From the NCBI RefSeq assembly GCF_030272615.1, contig NC_081414.1, positions 826,178,896 to 826,242,895 on the forward strand: DNA of 64,000 nt. The letters are read 5' to 3'. The notes beneath the pieces were generated by a model that was not told the DNA's origin, searched no databases, and saw only the letters and a list, made by a program, of their open reading frames with translations. Numbering within the stretch: the stretch's first letter is position 1; every line of letters begins with the position of its first letter. Both the position numbers and the translations under genes were made by a program. Shown piece after piece: positions 1-10,819 of the stretch. Source of the DNA: Cryptomeria japonica. Taxonomy: Eukaryota; Streptophyta; Pinopsida; Cupressales; Cupressaceae.

Positions 1-36
1 GACTCAGACGAATGGTACACGCATATCATAAGATAT

Positions 37-1272
37 TTGACTGATGGTACCTTTCCTGATTCTGCTAATAGGAACACTAGGGCTAGAATCCGCAAGCTGT
101 CTGCTAGGTATATCATTCTTTCTAATGTCCTATACCGAAGGGGTTATGATGGTCTTCTCCTTCGTTGTCTTAACAAGTTAGAAATCCCTGTTGCTCGTGA
201 AGAGGCACATTCAGGTGCCTGTGGGGGGCATTTTGGGGGCAAATCCTTGGTTCATAGATTGCTTCGTATGGGATACTATTGGCAAACTATGTAGAAGGAT
301 TCCTTTTCATTTGTTAAAAAATGTCATCAATGTCAACAACACAATAATCTGATTCATGCTCCTGCCCAAGAACTCCGTTCTCAAGTAGCTTCTTGGCCTT
401 TCTCCACATGGGGTTTGGATCTTATTGGAAAAATCTCTCCTCCTTCATCTCAAGGACACACCTTCATTATAACCGCAACAGATTACTTTACAAAGTGGGT
501 AGAAGCTATTCCCCTTCGCTCTACTACTGCTGAAGTGATTTGTCAATTTCTTCTAGAAAACATTATTTCTCGATTCGGGATACCTTCCACTATAATCTCA
601 GATAATGGGACATCATTTAAGAACAAGGACGTGAAGAAATTCCTCGAGAAGTATCATATCAAACATCGATTTTCTACACCTTACTATCCTCAATCAAATG
701 GCCAAGCCGAATCATCCAATAAGATAATTGAACAAATTCTTTGCAAAACCGTGAATAAGCATGGTAAGGATTGGAGTAACCAGCTGATCTATGCTCTTTG
801 GGCCTACCGAACGAGTGTACGAATTGCTACAGGAACTACTCCTTATAATCTTGTTTATGGTGCTGATGCTATTATGCCCTTAGAATTAGAGATTCCATCA
901 CTTAGGGTTTCTCTCAAAGGTATAGTAGATGATGACTCTTATAGAGAACAACGACTTCAACAGCTTGAGATGCTTGATGAACAGCGCATAAACGCTCTTG
1001 AGCATATTCAAGCGTATCACAAAACTCTACAACGAAGCTATAATGATAAGGTCATTCAACGTTCCTTCTCAGTAGGCGACTTAGTCCTTTATGAGAATCA
1101 GCACAATGTGAATGCCTTACCTGCAGAAAAGGGAAAATTTAGTCCTTATTGGCTTGGACCATATATCGTTATTGAGGATTATGGATCAGGTGCTTACAAA
1201 ATAGCAGATGTAGATGGTACGCCTCTTAAAGAACCTATTAATGCTATGCACTTGCATAGATATTATGCTTAA
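37..1272 (+). pseudogene. Element A integrase (end of pol)
   Basis: The frame shows the HHCC zinc-binding region of a retroviral-type integrase (HSGACGGHF, then KKCHQCQQH), followed by the catalytic core. Core landmarks are the first acid in GLDLIGKI, the second in IISDNGTSF and the glutamate in GQAESSNK, the DDE triad that cuts and joins element DNA into the host chromosome. The C-terminal part (GDLVLYENQ, then FSPYWLGPY) matches the usual gypsy integrase tail. There is no chromodomain, which argues for the Tat/Athila branch rather than a chromovirus. The fossil has about one visible break here; the rest reads openly. Confidence 0.85.
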
Positions 1273-2440
1273 TTCTTCATTCTTCATCTATCTTCTTTTT
1301 CAATTCTTCAACATTGGATAATATGTTAGTATCTCTTAATTAAAGCAAAATAGAATTAAATGTTATGTTGTTTAATCTATATTGCTTCGTTCCTGACAAG
1401 CGTGTCTTCTTACTTTATAGTTTGTCTTGAATTCATTTATGTAAATTGTAAAAGATTTACATTCCTATTATGCTAGCATATTATACAGTGTCTTTATGTG
1501 TTAAGTAGAATCATATCATGTTGTGTTTAAATTCAGAATTAAATCACATTAGTTATATGATTCTTAGACTTAATGCATATGTCTTCCTTATCATCAATGT
1601 AGTACTTGATTAAATATTTAATTAAGTCACACATGTATCAATTTATTCATGGAGCATTGAGAAATCAATCACATGGAAATTAAATTCTGAACATACATGT
1701 ACATTTACCAAATGAATTAGATTTAATCAAAACAAAATATACATTGTTTTAAGCATTAAAGATAACACATTTGAGACAAAGAGAAGCATGTATATATATA
1801 TATGTGGATCGTATACAAAAATAGGTCACTGTATATCCAAAATGTGACCTCTCTTTTACATCATAAAATCATCTCCTATCCCTAGGGCTAGTAGTTGGAG
1901 AGTGTCGACTGGATGCTCCCTCTTGATCTAGCCGTGAAGGTGGACCCATGGGTGTGTAGCGCGATACAAACCATGAGTGACTCCGAGAGGAACTCCTACG
2001 ATCCCTATCCATAAGGATCGCACGATAGGTGGTAGCCTCGGCCTGAGTTGCTGCTAGATCTCGTCGCGCCTGCTGGAGGTCCTCTGATAGGACTCTCTCT
2101 CTCTGTTGCGCCCACTAGACATCCTCTGATAAGACTCTCTCTCTCTCCCTCCATATATCTACCTGTACTCGGAATGGGGAAAATGAGTCCTCATGCCGAC
2201 CCGCATTCCCCTGAGGCCTATAGGCAATCTGTGAGGAACTGGGGATCTGTGCTATCATGGAAATGTCTATCATTGCCTGCTGAATCAGGGAACGCCACTC
2301 CTGCACATTAGCTGTGGCAGTAGAACAGATTTTTTGTTAGTACCATTCTATATCATCAAAACATTAATCAATCAATATAAAACTACTATACCTGGATCTC
2401 CCTCACGCCAGTAGGGATCATGATATGGTACCATCTATGC
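1273..2440. other. Spacer between pol and antisense gene of element A
   Basis: AT-rich spacer with a short (TA)n run near 1,792 and a CT-rich stretch near 2,090-2,150. I see no gene of its own. It is the non-coding region expected between integrase and the extra ORF in Tat-type elements. Confidence 0.5.
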
Positions 2441-4530
2441 CTAGGCACCGCTAGGCTCCCCTCGCTCGAATAATCTGTGCACGATGGGTGTAGGCTGGAC
2501 GGTACTAGGAATAGGTCTCCGTATCGCCTCATGTTCCCCCTGTTGGGGAATAAGAGGTGGATCCAGAGCTATGGTATCATCTCCTGAATGGTGGGGAGCT
2601 AGATCCGATTCCTCCTCATCATCTCTATCCTCATCCTCATCCACATCATCACCTGCATCTCCCTCATCCTCCTCTCTATCTGTATCCTCCTCCTCCTCCT
2701 CCTTGGCACTGGACTGATCGCCTGTAGGTGGATCAGGATCTCCCACCTCCTCATGATCCTCTCCCTCCTCTGGCTCCTCTGACCTGGATCCCTTGTCCTC
2801 GTCTTGGTCTCCATGTCTCCATGGGCCTGGATAGCCTGTCGGATGATCTGGTGAAAAGATAGGACCTGGATATGATCTCATAAACCATGAGACGTACCTG
2901 CGCTATGCTCCAGGCTCTGCAGAGTAGTCAGTGACTACATCCTGATCAGATCCCTCTAAGTCTGTAGTCTCAATGTCATCTACTGTCGGTCTCGCTACTG
3001 CTCTAGGTCTGGGAAGGACCCGTGAGTGTCGAGTATAGATGGGCACATCGGCTAGAACACACTTCTCTAGCCCGAACTACCTCCATACTCGATCGAAGTA
3101 GAAAGGGACTATGATGTGTGCATATCATCCTCGCAGTAGGCGGTTCCTATGTAGGCATGATAACTGTCTCTCCATACCATCCCATCTGTGCATCTGTAGG
3201 TAAGGTCTCCACAGTATCACCTCGGCTGTCAGTCTGTCAAAAATCACTCTCCAATATAACAAATCTCCAAATCTCCACTCGCTGGTAAGTGGATAAGCGA
3301 ACACCCTAGGTCGCTCGCTCGCTGTACTCAGTGGAAAGCTGACAGGCCTGGTGCATGTGAAGTGCTCTAAAATCCACACCTGCAGAAGTGTGCATGTCAT
3401 CAAACTGAACCCCTATCCGAATACATACTCCTCAAGGTCGTGATAGAGATGTGCAAGCATACTCCGACCCCAAGCATACACTCTCCTGTGTCTCTCCATC
3501 GCTCTGATACACCATGTGAGACCCCCATGCATATGCGTCCCTCGCCCATTAGGGCAGACGGCTAGTGCTATGATGGCTATCATAAGGCGTCTCAGAAGGG
3601 GTACCTCCCCTGTAGGATGTAAGAGCCAGCTGACCATGATGCGACCTCTCATATCGCTCGGCATGACTCTCCCTATGCAATACACTTTCTCTCTCTGATG
3701 ATCCTCCGCTGATCGATCGGTCACGTATGTAACTATCGCTCCTCTGATAGGAAGACGAAGTATACGGTATACATCCTTGAGTGTGACCGTCAGCTCTCCT
3801 ACTGGAAGGTGAAAAGTGCATGTGTCAAGATCCCATCGCTCCATCAAGGCCATCAGCATCGCAAGATGAAATTGAATGGCCGGCATGAGAATCACAGACC
3901 ACAATCCCACAATCGATAGTGTGTCTCTCTCTGACTGAGTCAGCCGTGGAATCTGATCTCGCAAAGTGCGAAGAATATGTCCCGCTGTATGCTCTCTCAT
4001 GTACGGGAGACCCTGCAACATCAAAACATGACTGTAATCAGTACTCGATCATCAAGAACACTAATGCAAACTATCGTACATTGTATGCTAGCCTTGTAAC
4101 CCCTCACCAGGCCCTGATTGGGGACCATGGCGCCCTGTCAGGGACCATGGCGCCCTGAGGGGACCATGGCGCCCTGTCAGGGACCATGGCGCCCTGAAGG
4201 GACCATGGCACCCCTGTCAGGGACCATGGCGCCCTGAGGGGACCATGGCGCCCTGTCAGGGACCATGGCGCCCTGAAGGGACCATGGCACCCCTGTCAGG
4301 GACCATGGCGCCCTGGGGGGACTAGGGTGCCCCACAGGGACCATCGCGCCCTGGGTTGGCCCCGGTCAGCCTTCAAGGCCCGCATACGATCACAAAAAAG
4401 TCAAAATGCGAAAGAATCAAAAGTCAAATGTTCAGTCAACTCACCTCGTCCAGTGGCTTCTCGTCGATCATGGCCTGGCACAGGATCTCGATCCTCGTGG
4501 GACGCTCCGGTCGTCGTGAAGGCATGATGA
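2441..4530 (-). pseudogene. Antisense plant mobile domain (PMD) gene in element A
   Basis: On the strand opposite to pol, 3,413-4,024 encodes a region matching the plant mobile domain (MAIN/MAIL1-like, 'aminotransferase-like' PMD). The diagnostic stretch is LPVGELTVTLKDVYRILRLP. Lower coordinates carry more PMD-like sequence (3,125-3,403) and then a strongly acidic Asp/Glu-rich tail (2,441-2,881). A possible first coding block lies near 4,446-4,530 (begins MPSRRPERPTRIEI). A donor-like GTGAGT and an acceptor-like TTGCAG flank the gap, which contains the minisatellite. PMD proteins occur both as host silencing factors and inside DNA transposons and Tat retroelements. The function of the element-borne form is unknown. 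It is broken in a few places. The homologue at 30,403-32,467 has the same layout. Confidence 0.7.
4111..4357. repeat. Minisatellite, ~20-bp unit, about 12 copies
   Basis: Units of 19-21 bp with core GGGACCATGGCGCCCTGTCA alternate in a higher-order pattern: some end in GTCA, some in GAG or GAA, and some carry ACCCC in place of GCCC. Each unit contains the palindromes CCATGG and GGCGCC. It lies in the intron-like gap of the antisense gene and also in the 3' untranslated zone of the sense element, where Tat elements are known to breed satellite repeats. Confidence 0.9.
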
Positions 4531-5083
4531 TGGCTAGGTGGGCTCCGCTGCACTGAATAGTATTTTGAAATCAACAAAGTGACAAATGTGTCACTTTCAA
4601 AGTATATACTCTCATTTGTTTTCACTTTTTGAAACCCTAATTCTCCTCTGTCATTCATTTTATCATAACTTGAGTTTGGGAGATGCGATTTTTGAACTGT
4701 TTGTTGCGTTGGAATCATATTTTCCTTCCCCTACTCTCGGGATATTCCAAAAAGTTCTCTGATGAAGCCTATTTAGTGAACACCCCGCATCAATACTCTC
4801 TTACACAATTTGTCGCAAGTAAACATGCTACCCTGTTTCACCTCCCTAATAAGCAAGTCGAAACAAGGGGGGCATATAGCTACTCACAGATTTCATCACT
4901 TTCCCTAGTAAGCATTAGGTGATTTTGTGATCTAACGTGTGTTTTGTAGGGTGCGGTTCCTAACTGTGTACTGCAGATACCGCTGGGGGCTTCGTCCGAC
5001 AACTTATGGATATATCCTTTTTCAAATAATGTTTACTTTTCTGTACTTTAGCTTGCATATGCACGTAGTACTCATATGACCGC
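4531..5083. other. Element A 3' untranslated zone
   Basis: About 550 bp between the antisense gene and the polypurine tract. It would hold the 5' flank or promoter of the antisense gene, but I see no clear promoter and no other gene. Confidence 0.45.
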
Positions 5084-5099
5084 TAAAGTGGGGGCTAAA
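5084..5099 (+). promoter_or_regulatory. Polypurine tract of element A
   Basis: A purine-rich run, AAAGTGGGGGCTAAA, sits directly before the LTR start TGTAGC. This is the site where plus-strand DNA synthesis is primed in this class of element. An equivalent run precedes the related LTR at 60,332. Confidence 0.75.
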
Positions 5100-6605
5100 T
5101 GTAGCGTCGTAAATTGTACGCACTTTCTAGGGTGGTACAATTTCACACCTAGTTTAGCACCCGCCTTAGTGCATTTTACATTCTGCATTGCATTTCTCCT
5201 TAAGCACTTAATTAATCAAATTAATTAGGTCTAAGGCCCTATTTCATCATTCTCTACATCATAAAATTGGGCCCTTTTCACTAAAGCGCGCCCTTTGCAT
5301 TTTATTCCTCCAATACACCACTTAATCAAAAACCCTAATTAAGTCCTATTTCGAACTTGGGGGCTTGGTTTCAGGGTCAAAACATCTCGAAATCACCTGT
5401 AACTTTGGGATTCTCTCTAAAATCATCATATCCGACGGCCCTGAAAATTTGGTGAAAAGTTGTCGGGACCGTGGCGCCCGGAGTGCAACATGGTCCCGGA
5501 CATTTTTCCCGAAATTTTAGGAGCGCGATCCAATCATAAAATAAAGCTTAACCCCAAGAAATTGGCAGGATATTCAATCTCTAGGTCGGCCAAAATGCGA
5601 ATTTACAACCTAGGGTTTCATACATAAAAGCTCTCTTTCCTCATTTGAAGGGATCCGATTTTTGTTTCCAGGAACTTCATATGCAGCGAAAGGGCAGATC
5701 TTTGAAGACTTCAACATCTTACAACATCTTTCTATCAAGCATCTATCAAATTTATTCATCCACTTAGGGCTTGGAAGACATTGAAGAACAATAGGAGATT
5801 ACCGACTGAAGATTGGCTTGTACTCCTCCCTTGAGGGTTGGGTATGATTTCATGTTGTTTTCATGTCTTTACATAAGCTTCAATACATCATTTATTCATG
5901 CTTTAGATCACTTTGCATCTTGATTTAGAGCATTTACACTATCATTTACAAGCAATTAGGGTTTACTTTCTAGGTTGCTCTAGTTTGCTTTCTTGCATTT
6001 TAGGACCTTGCACACACACTAGGTCTGCACACACAATACATTTTACAAAACAACTTGGCTATTCGTGGAGGTGGAAATCACCGAAGCAGGGGTTTGACTA
6101 AGGCAAAACCCTATATAGTCGCCCATACACCCCTTTTCAGATATCATTGCAGGTTTCAGGATTCGGACGACGCCGCTAGATATAGATCCGGAGAGAGAAG
6201 ATCGAGACAGCACTCTGTATCAAATTGCAGAGCAGAAGACTGGGACAGGGGCGCTGGGTGCCCTTGTCCTGCCAGGACAGGGGCACTGGGCGCCCTGGTC
6301 CCTGGGACAGAGGCGCTGGGCGCCCTGGTCCTCTGGACAGACAGTTTGCAGACAGCTTTCCGACAGTGTTCCAGAGTGTAGAACAGCAGTTTCCGGTGCA
6401 GTTTTCAGGACAGTGGCGCCCGCACCCCCGTCCCGAACATTTTCAGTCTGATTTTGACTCCGGGTACACATCTGCATTCTTATTTCATCCTTGTATTTAC
6501 AGCTGTTCATTGTTTAATCTCAATTCTGCAATCTTGTTATTAGTTCGTACTTGCATTTTGGGATTAGGGTTTGAACTTGCATTACTTGATGTTACAATTT
6601 CAACA
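5100..6605 (+). repeat. 3' LTR of element A
   Basis: Starts TGTAGC just after the polypurine tract and ends near TTACAATTTCAACA. It contains a TATA-like ACATAAAAGC near 5,622. The start is closely similar to the LTR at 60,332 (TGTAGCATCC), so the two elements belong to related families. The end point is approximate because the partner LTR is outside the window. Confidence 0.65.
6232..6435. repeat. GC-rich imperfect repeats inside the LTR of element A
   Basis: At least three imperfect units of about 30-35 bp with core GCGCTGGGCGCCCTGGTCC, plus a related GGACAGTGGCGCCC near 6,408. The GGCGCCC core recalls the minisatellite at 4,111-4,357 of the same element. Confidence 0.7.
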
Positions 6606-6731
6606 AGGGAATAGAAATCCTAATAGATATCCCGTGGCTCTCTCTTTCACAAAAAGAAGTAGCCAATTGTGCGATATCTCTAGGCTCTTTCGTATTCCAT
6701 AATGTGTGTCAAAAGGTAGGATTAGGGCATG

Positions 6732-7888
6732 TTAACCTAGTCTCGCTTTTTTCCCCCACACAGAAGGTTTCTCCTTCTTTGCCTCTACAGGTTTCTCCTT
6801 TTTAACCTCAACACTTCTTGTCTTCATACCAGTGCTAGTACCGGTTGGGGCACTAGATGCTCCTGCTTGTTTAGCTTCATATTTTTCTCTAGCCTCTGCT
6901 AATGCCTCCTTGGTAAAACCTTGTTGCTCAACAAACTGCTCAACTTCCTTTCTCACTTTCTTAGCAATTATTGTTTGCTTAACTCAAAGTGCACTAGTAA
7001 AGATTTATCTTTATAGGTTCCAAAACTCTTAGCAGTATTATCTATCGGTTGTGCTAGCAAGTGTTCAACACAAGCAACCAAAAGATCTTCTTCAACTTTG
7101 TAGCCCATAGGAATTACCTAAGTTGTCATGGGATCAACTACCTCAATCTGACATATGTTCATGTCAACTTAAAAATAGATGGTATGTTCATATTTACTGA
7201 CAACCTATGCCGATATCTTGTCTCTTGCATGCATCTTTTTTTGAGAATCTTTGAAATAACCCCAAGAAATCTTACCATAATCGTTACCTAACATCCTAAT
7301 GTTGTTCTTCATCTGTAACAATTTTGGTGTGTCCTTATATCACAGAACATCACCGATACTAGGAAAGAAATTCTGAAAATACAACAACAATCCAACAATC
7401 AGTTGTCCAAATTTAATTTTTTGTCTTTTGTCTTTCTTGACGGATTCAAGAATGATCACCAATTGACTTCTCAATACCTCAGTCAAATCATAATCAACTT
7501 TTTGTTTGATCATTTGGTAAGCAGTATGGATGGCTGCAACATGGATGTTGTTCATCCTGCTAGACTGATATATCTGGTATCCTATGACCATTGAAGCAAT
7601 TTTTACTATGGGATCATCAATCTCAATTACAGTCATAGATCTTCCATCCCATTGTGACTTGGTTAGCTTGACAACAAAAAATGCATGGTCTTCCAACTTA
7701 CAGTGAATGTATGATCTAATATCCTCTACATGCAAAACTCCATATGGGACTTTGGATAGGGCTCTGACGGGATTGGTTTCAATGGGTTTAAAAGGGTGCC
7801 TCTTAAACTTTGGATGAGGACATACTATAACATCTACCAGATGTGGTGCATCCATCTTTAGAGATTTAGACTTCAAAATAGGTAACAA
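6732..7888 (-). pseudogene. Unidentified broken ORF, probably repeat-derived
   Basis: One minus-strand reading runs from about 7,888 to 6,732 with only a few breaks, so it was once a gene of roughly 385 codons. The first part (7,340-7,888) contains PHPKFKRHPFKP and ends IKFGQLIVGLLLYFQNFFP. The middle includes KNNIRMLGNDYGKISWGYFK. The last part (6,732-6,956) is charged and lysine-rich, with a repeated KKEKPVEAKKEKP. I do not recognise the family. Its setting among retroelements and its lack of introns suggest a gag-like or accessory ORF of an old element rather than a host gene. Confidence 0.4.
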
Positions 7889-8010
7889 GATTTGTCAGAT
7901 AAATACCTTTCAACGCTTCCACAACTAGGGTTTCAACATTGAGAATTCACTTTCACCGATTACTGATCGTAGATCACTCCAAATCTTATGTTAATATGAT
8001 CAAATGCAAC

Positions 8011-9060
8011 TCACAGAAGCTCTTCTCTTCTTGAGAGAAAAAAGAGAAGAGGTTGCTTTGCATCGACCTCACCTGCCAATAGGTGGAAGGTCAGGTTGAT
8101 GCAAAGCAACATCTTCTCCACCAATACTAGATAGAAGAGAAAGTACTTTAATTTAATGCCATCAGGATAAAAGGCTTTAATCAAGATAGATAAATGGTAT
8201 GCAGCTGTATCTATTTGGAATGCATTACCAAAACACCGCAATCGATCACTCGCACACGAAGTTCCACGAGTGTGACCTTTTTTAGATCCTAATATGATTT
8301 CTATCTCGTCAACCTCTAGAGGAGCCACCTGACTTGGCCCCACCCAAACCAAGATACATTCTTCCCACATTTCAAGATTGTATTTATCTTCACTATCTTG
8401 TAGTTTCCCTTGTGAATTTTCAATTATAGTTTAGAGTTCTTCACGAAGGACACCACCACATTGTCTAGAGTCTATGCTTCAATTTTTTTCTTTGATCCTA
8501 TGGGGGCCAATAGTCCTTTGTCTAAGGAAGTTCTTCCCAAATATTCATGGGGGGGGGAGAGGTAATTCTTGAAATTGCCCTTCTATTGGGAGATTGTGTA
8601 CATAACCTCTTGGTCTTCTGAAAGCTGAAAAATTACTTCAAGTCCACCAACTCTAGTTCCACACTATAGAAAATTTTGAATATTGACTTCCAAATATCCT
8701 TTGGTGCAAAAGAATCATTCTCATAATAGAAAAAAGGTGCTCCTTGCATGAACACATTGATTTCCTCCAAGCGTGGCCCAATAGGTTTCACAAGAACTCC
8801 AAAACCAGTTAGTCCCTCCGAATATAAATTAGAGATGTCACATCACACACTCTAGACATTATTTGTTTGTATTGCATACTCTCTATCTATTTATCACCCT
8901 TAAACACTTTCCTCTGCTTTTCTCCAATTGGTCTCTTCTAGGCAGCTAATGAGCTTGTTTCCATGTCATTCAAGATAATGCCTGCTTGCTTTCTTTTACG
9001 AAATTTGCTTGCACACGACTCTTCAGCTTGTATCTTATGCTTCCGTACATATATAAATTT
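8011..9060 (-). pseudogene. DRM-type de novo DNA methyltransferase pseudogene
   Basis: DRM proteins place methyl groups on cytosine in RNA-directed DNA methylation in the nucleus; their methyltransferase motifs are circularly rearranged. Reading down from about 8,830, the minus strand gives GVLVKPIGPRLEEINVF, MQGAPFFYYEN and APKDIW. Then come PPPMNIWEELPLTKDYWPP-like text, KVAPLEVDEIEI-like text (8,320) and GNAFQIDTAAYHLSILIKAF (8,150-8,230). Last is motif I, VLSLLSSIGGEDVALHQ, near 8,090-8,140, in a shifted frame. The segment 8,960-9,060 may be the linker before the catalytic domain (RKRKQAG). Several stops and at least one frameshift make it dead, and the AdoMet motif GIGG is altered by GI to SI. 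The part after motif I (PCQ-type motif IV) is absent. Confidence 0.8.
8044..8117. repeat. 72-nt inverted repeat inside the DRM pseudogene
   Basis: Arms 8,044-8,069 and 8,093-8,117 share the core GTTGCTTTGCATC and are complementary at about 24 of 26 positions. The loop is about 23 nt (8,070-8,092), itself partly self-complementary. The arms are two opposite-facing copies of the motif I coding region (GGEDVALHQ). The result is a compact foldback of pre-miRNA size. Confidence 0.75.
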
Positions 9061-9894
9061 TAATTCACGCTCAGATAATAATTAAATAAAATAAGCATTT
9101 GTAATGAAAAGATTTAGTCATTCGATGTTACATATTATCTGATGGAAAGATCCTAGACAATTCTTGGAGAAAGGAAACATCATTGATAATCATTTTTTGC
9201 AAATAACACTGAATCAAATAAATTAAAAATGTTTTATGTAATTTTTAAAAGTAGAATTCATTCAAAAGTTTTCATGTACCGACGGCAAAGCCGTCTGACC
9301 CACACCATTATCCATAATAGAACAAATCAATATAATAGGCTATTATAAAGAATATATACAAAAATATGAAAGAACATTAAATTACCATTACAAACCCATC
9401 ATTTCAAATGAAAGGTGAATCTATCATCATTTGGATGGTATAGTGTTTGGAAGAAGGGTATATGAGAAACCCTACTTTTAAGGGTTTGTGAGGGGCTAAA
9501 TAAGGGATTTTGCATCTAAGAAGGTTAAAACTTGTAAATAATTGCATTTCCTTAGTTTTGAATCATATACTTTCCAAAGAAAATTTTTGATAGTAGATTC
9601 TATGTACCATCCTAATCCAAAAAGCATTCATTTTGTCTACATCCGATAGTCATTTCTAAAATCAATTTAAAGTGTATTCATTTAGGGACCTTTCATAAAA
9701 TATTCTCAACTTACACATCATAAAAGGATCTTAAAATATTTATTTTTTATAATGATAAGAATTTGGTTGTTCCATACACCTTCCTTTACTATTTTAAAAA
9801 TATCAGCGACCAAAATATTGTGCAGCAGTAGTATGGAGTGCATTTCATCTATTTTATGCCTAAAAATTTCATCATACCACTTTATTTTCGAAGG
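9061..9894. other. Stretch without recognised gene; short palindrome
   Basis: AT-rich DNA between the two DRM pieces. A perfect GACGGC/GCCGTC stem with an AAA loop lies at 9,281-9,295. I recognise no exon or element end. Confidence 0.4.
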
Positions 9895-10095
9895 CTACTG
9901 ATAGATTGCCATGTTTGGGTAATGCATTCCAAATAGATACAGTTGCATACCATTTATTTGTCTTGATTAAAGACTTTTATCTTGATGGCATTAAATTAAA
10001 GTTCTTTCTCTATTTTTTGGTGATCTCTGGAGCAGAGGTTGCTTTGCATCAACCTGGGATACATTTAACTTGTGTTGTATCTACGAAAATATATA
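9895..10095 (+). pseudogene. DRM methyltransferase fragment, plus strand
   Basis: Encodes LGNAFQIDTVAYHL, then FYLDGIKLK, and after a small frame slip GAEVALHQPGIHLTCVVS. This is the same motif X to motif I region as the minus-strand pseudogene. By eye it is about 85-90% identical to 8,096-8,250 in reverse orientation, so the two form a long inverted repeat with a spacer of about 1.65 kb. It is only a fragment, without start or catalytic motif IV. Confidence 0.75.
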
Positions 10096-10190
10096 TCCTA
10101 GGACGATGAAATGGAACCTCTGCTCCACCAATACCAGATATAAGAGAAAGTACTTTAATTTAAAGCCATCAGGATAAAATGCTTTCAAGA
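9961..10190. repeat. Long hairpin made of two facing DRM fragments
   Basis: Arm 9,961-10,041 pairs with 10,113-10,190 at about 80% over roughly 78-80 positions; the loop is about 71 nt. Shared blocks include TTAAATTAAAGT and GGAGCAGAGGTT. A transcript from either strand would fold into a stem of the size seen in young plant MIRNA or hairpin-siRNA loci. Confidence 0.7.
10110..10190 (-). pseudogene. DRM motif I fragment, minus strand
   Basis: The minus strand reads VLSLISGIGGAEV, a well-preserved AdoMet-binding motif I of DRM (usual form VLSLFSGIGGAEV). It lies just downstream of, and opposite to, the plus-strand fragment and is the second arm of the hairpin at 9,961-10,190. Confidence 0.75.
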
Positions 10191-10196
10191 CATATA

Positions 10197-10340
10197 TTAG
10201 GTATAAAAGGAAGGATACCCTGTCATTTGAAGGGGTTTAACTACAATTCAAGTGATCTCTTAATTATAAAATTAATTCAATTCCAAGTGAATAGGCAATC
10301 AAGCATTCATCAATAATTGAAGGAGAAATCACTATTGAAC
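10197..10340 (+). repeat. Possible LTR remnant (TATA box and leader-like)
   Basis: GGTATAAAAGGAAGGATACC followed by CATTTGAAGGGG and CAAGCATTCATCAA-type text resembles the TATA-leader zone of the LTRs at 5,600-5,800 and 60,700-60,800. No clear ends are visible, so the call is weak. Confidence 0.35.
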
Positions 10341-10349
10341 TTACCCCTG

Positions 10350-10404
10350 TCTCATATAACCCTATGTTGGCTAGGCCCCACAATAATTAGAAGATCCTAA
10401 TTAC
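10350..10404. repeat. 55-bp direct repeat, copy 1
   Basis: Starts TCTCATATAACCCTATGTTG. It differs from copy 2 at 10,820 by one base. Confidence 0.85.
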
Positions 10405-10819
10405 TATTTTCCTAAACCTTGCATTGACCGTCACAATTTCACAGTGAGTTGAGTTAATTAGTCCATTAACGAGATTGGGAAAGAGTTTGGTATTGAGTTA
10501 GGTGTTGGTGGAAGGTTTAAGGAGGTACACTATCATCATAATTAATGTCAGAGAGTGTTGTGTGAAGAAGAATGGCCACAAAAGGAGTGACTATCCTAAG
10601 TGCTTGAGACTGTCACAAAAAGTGAGTGTTGCAGTAGTGAATCTTCCTTTGATCTTTGTGTGTTTGGGAGGGTAAATACCCATGGTGGTATATGTTGAGT
10701 GGCTGGGAGGGTAAAGACCCACATATCAACTATCTACTTTGACATCCTAGGATGGTGTCCACCTACTCTAAAACCTTGTGGGCACTTTGTCTGATACTAA
10801 CATATGCATAACATGTGCC

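Larger units (their letters stand above)
1..6605 (+). mobile_element. Element A: Ty3/gypsy (Tat lineage) retrotransposon, 3' part
   Basis: Visible parts in order: end of pol (integrase), a spacer, an antisense plant mobile domain gene, a 20-bp minisatellite, a polypurine tract and a 3' LTR beginning TGTAGC. The 5' LTR, gag, protease and reverse transcriptase lie outside the window. An extra ORF beyond pol and a hypervariable tandem repeat before the 3' LTR are known traits of the Tat lineage, which fits the integrase. The element is old and broken in several places. The right edge is uncertain: the LTR could end anywhere from about 6,595 to 6,735. Confidence 0.8.

Noticed and set aside
2484-2717. 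Serine-rich plus-strand ORF
   Set aside because: Antisense shadow of the Asp/Glu-rich tail of the PMD gene; GAN/GAR codons read backwards give Ser runs.
4111-4357. CRISPR-like array
   Set aside because: Units are contiguous 19-21-bp tandem repeats without unique spacers; the setting is a plant retroelement.
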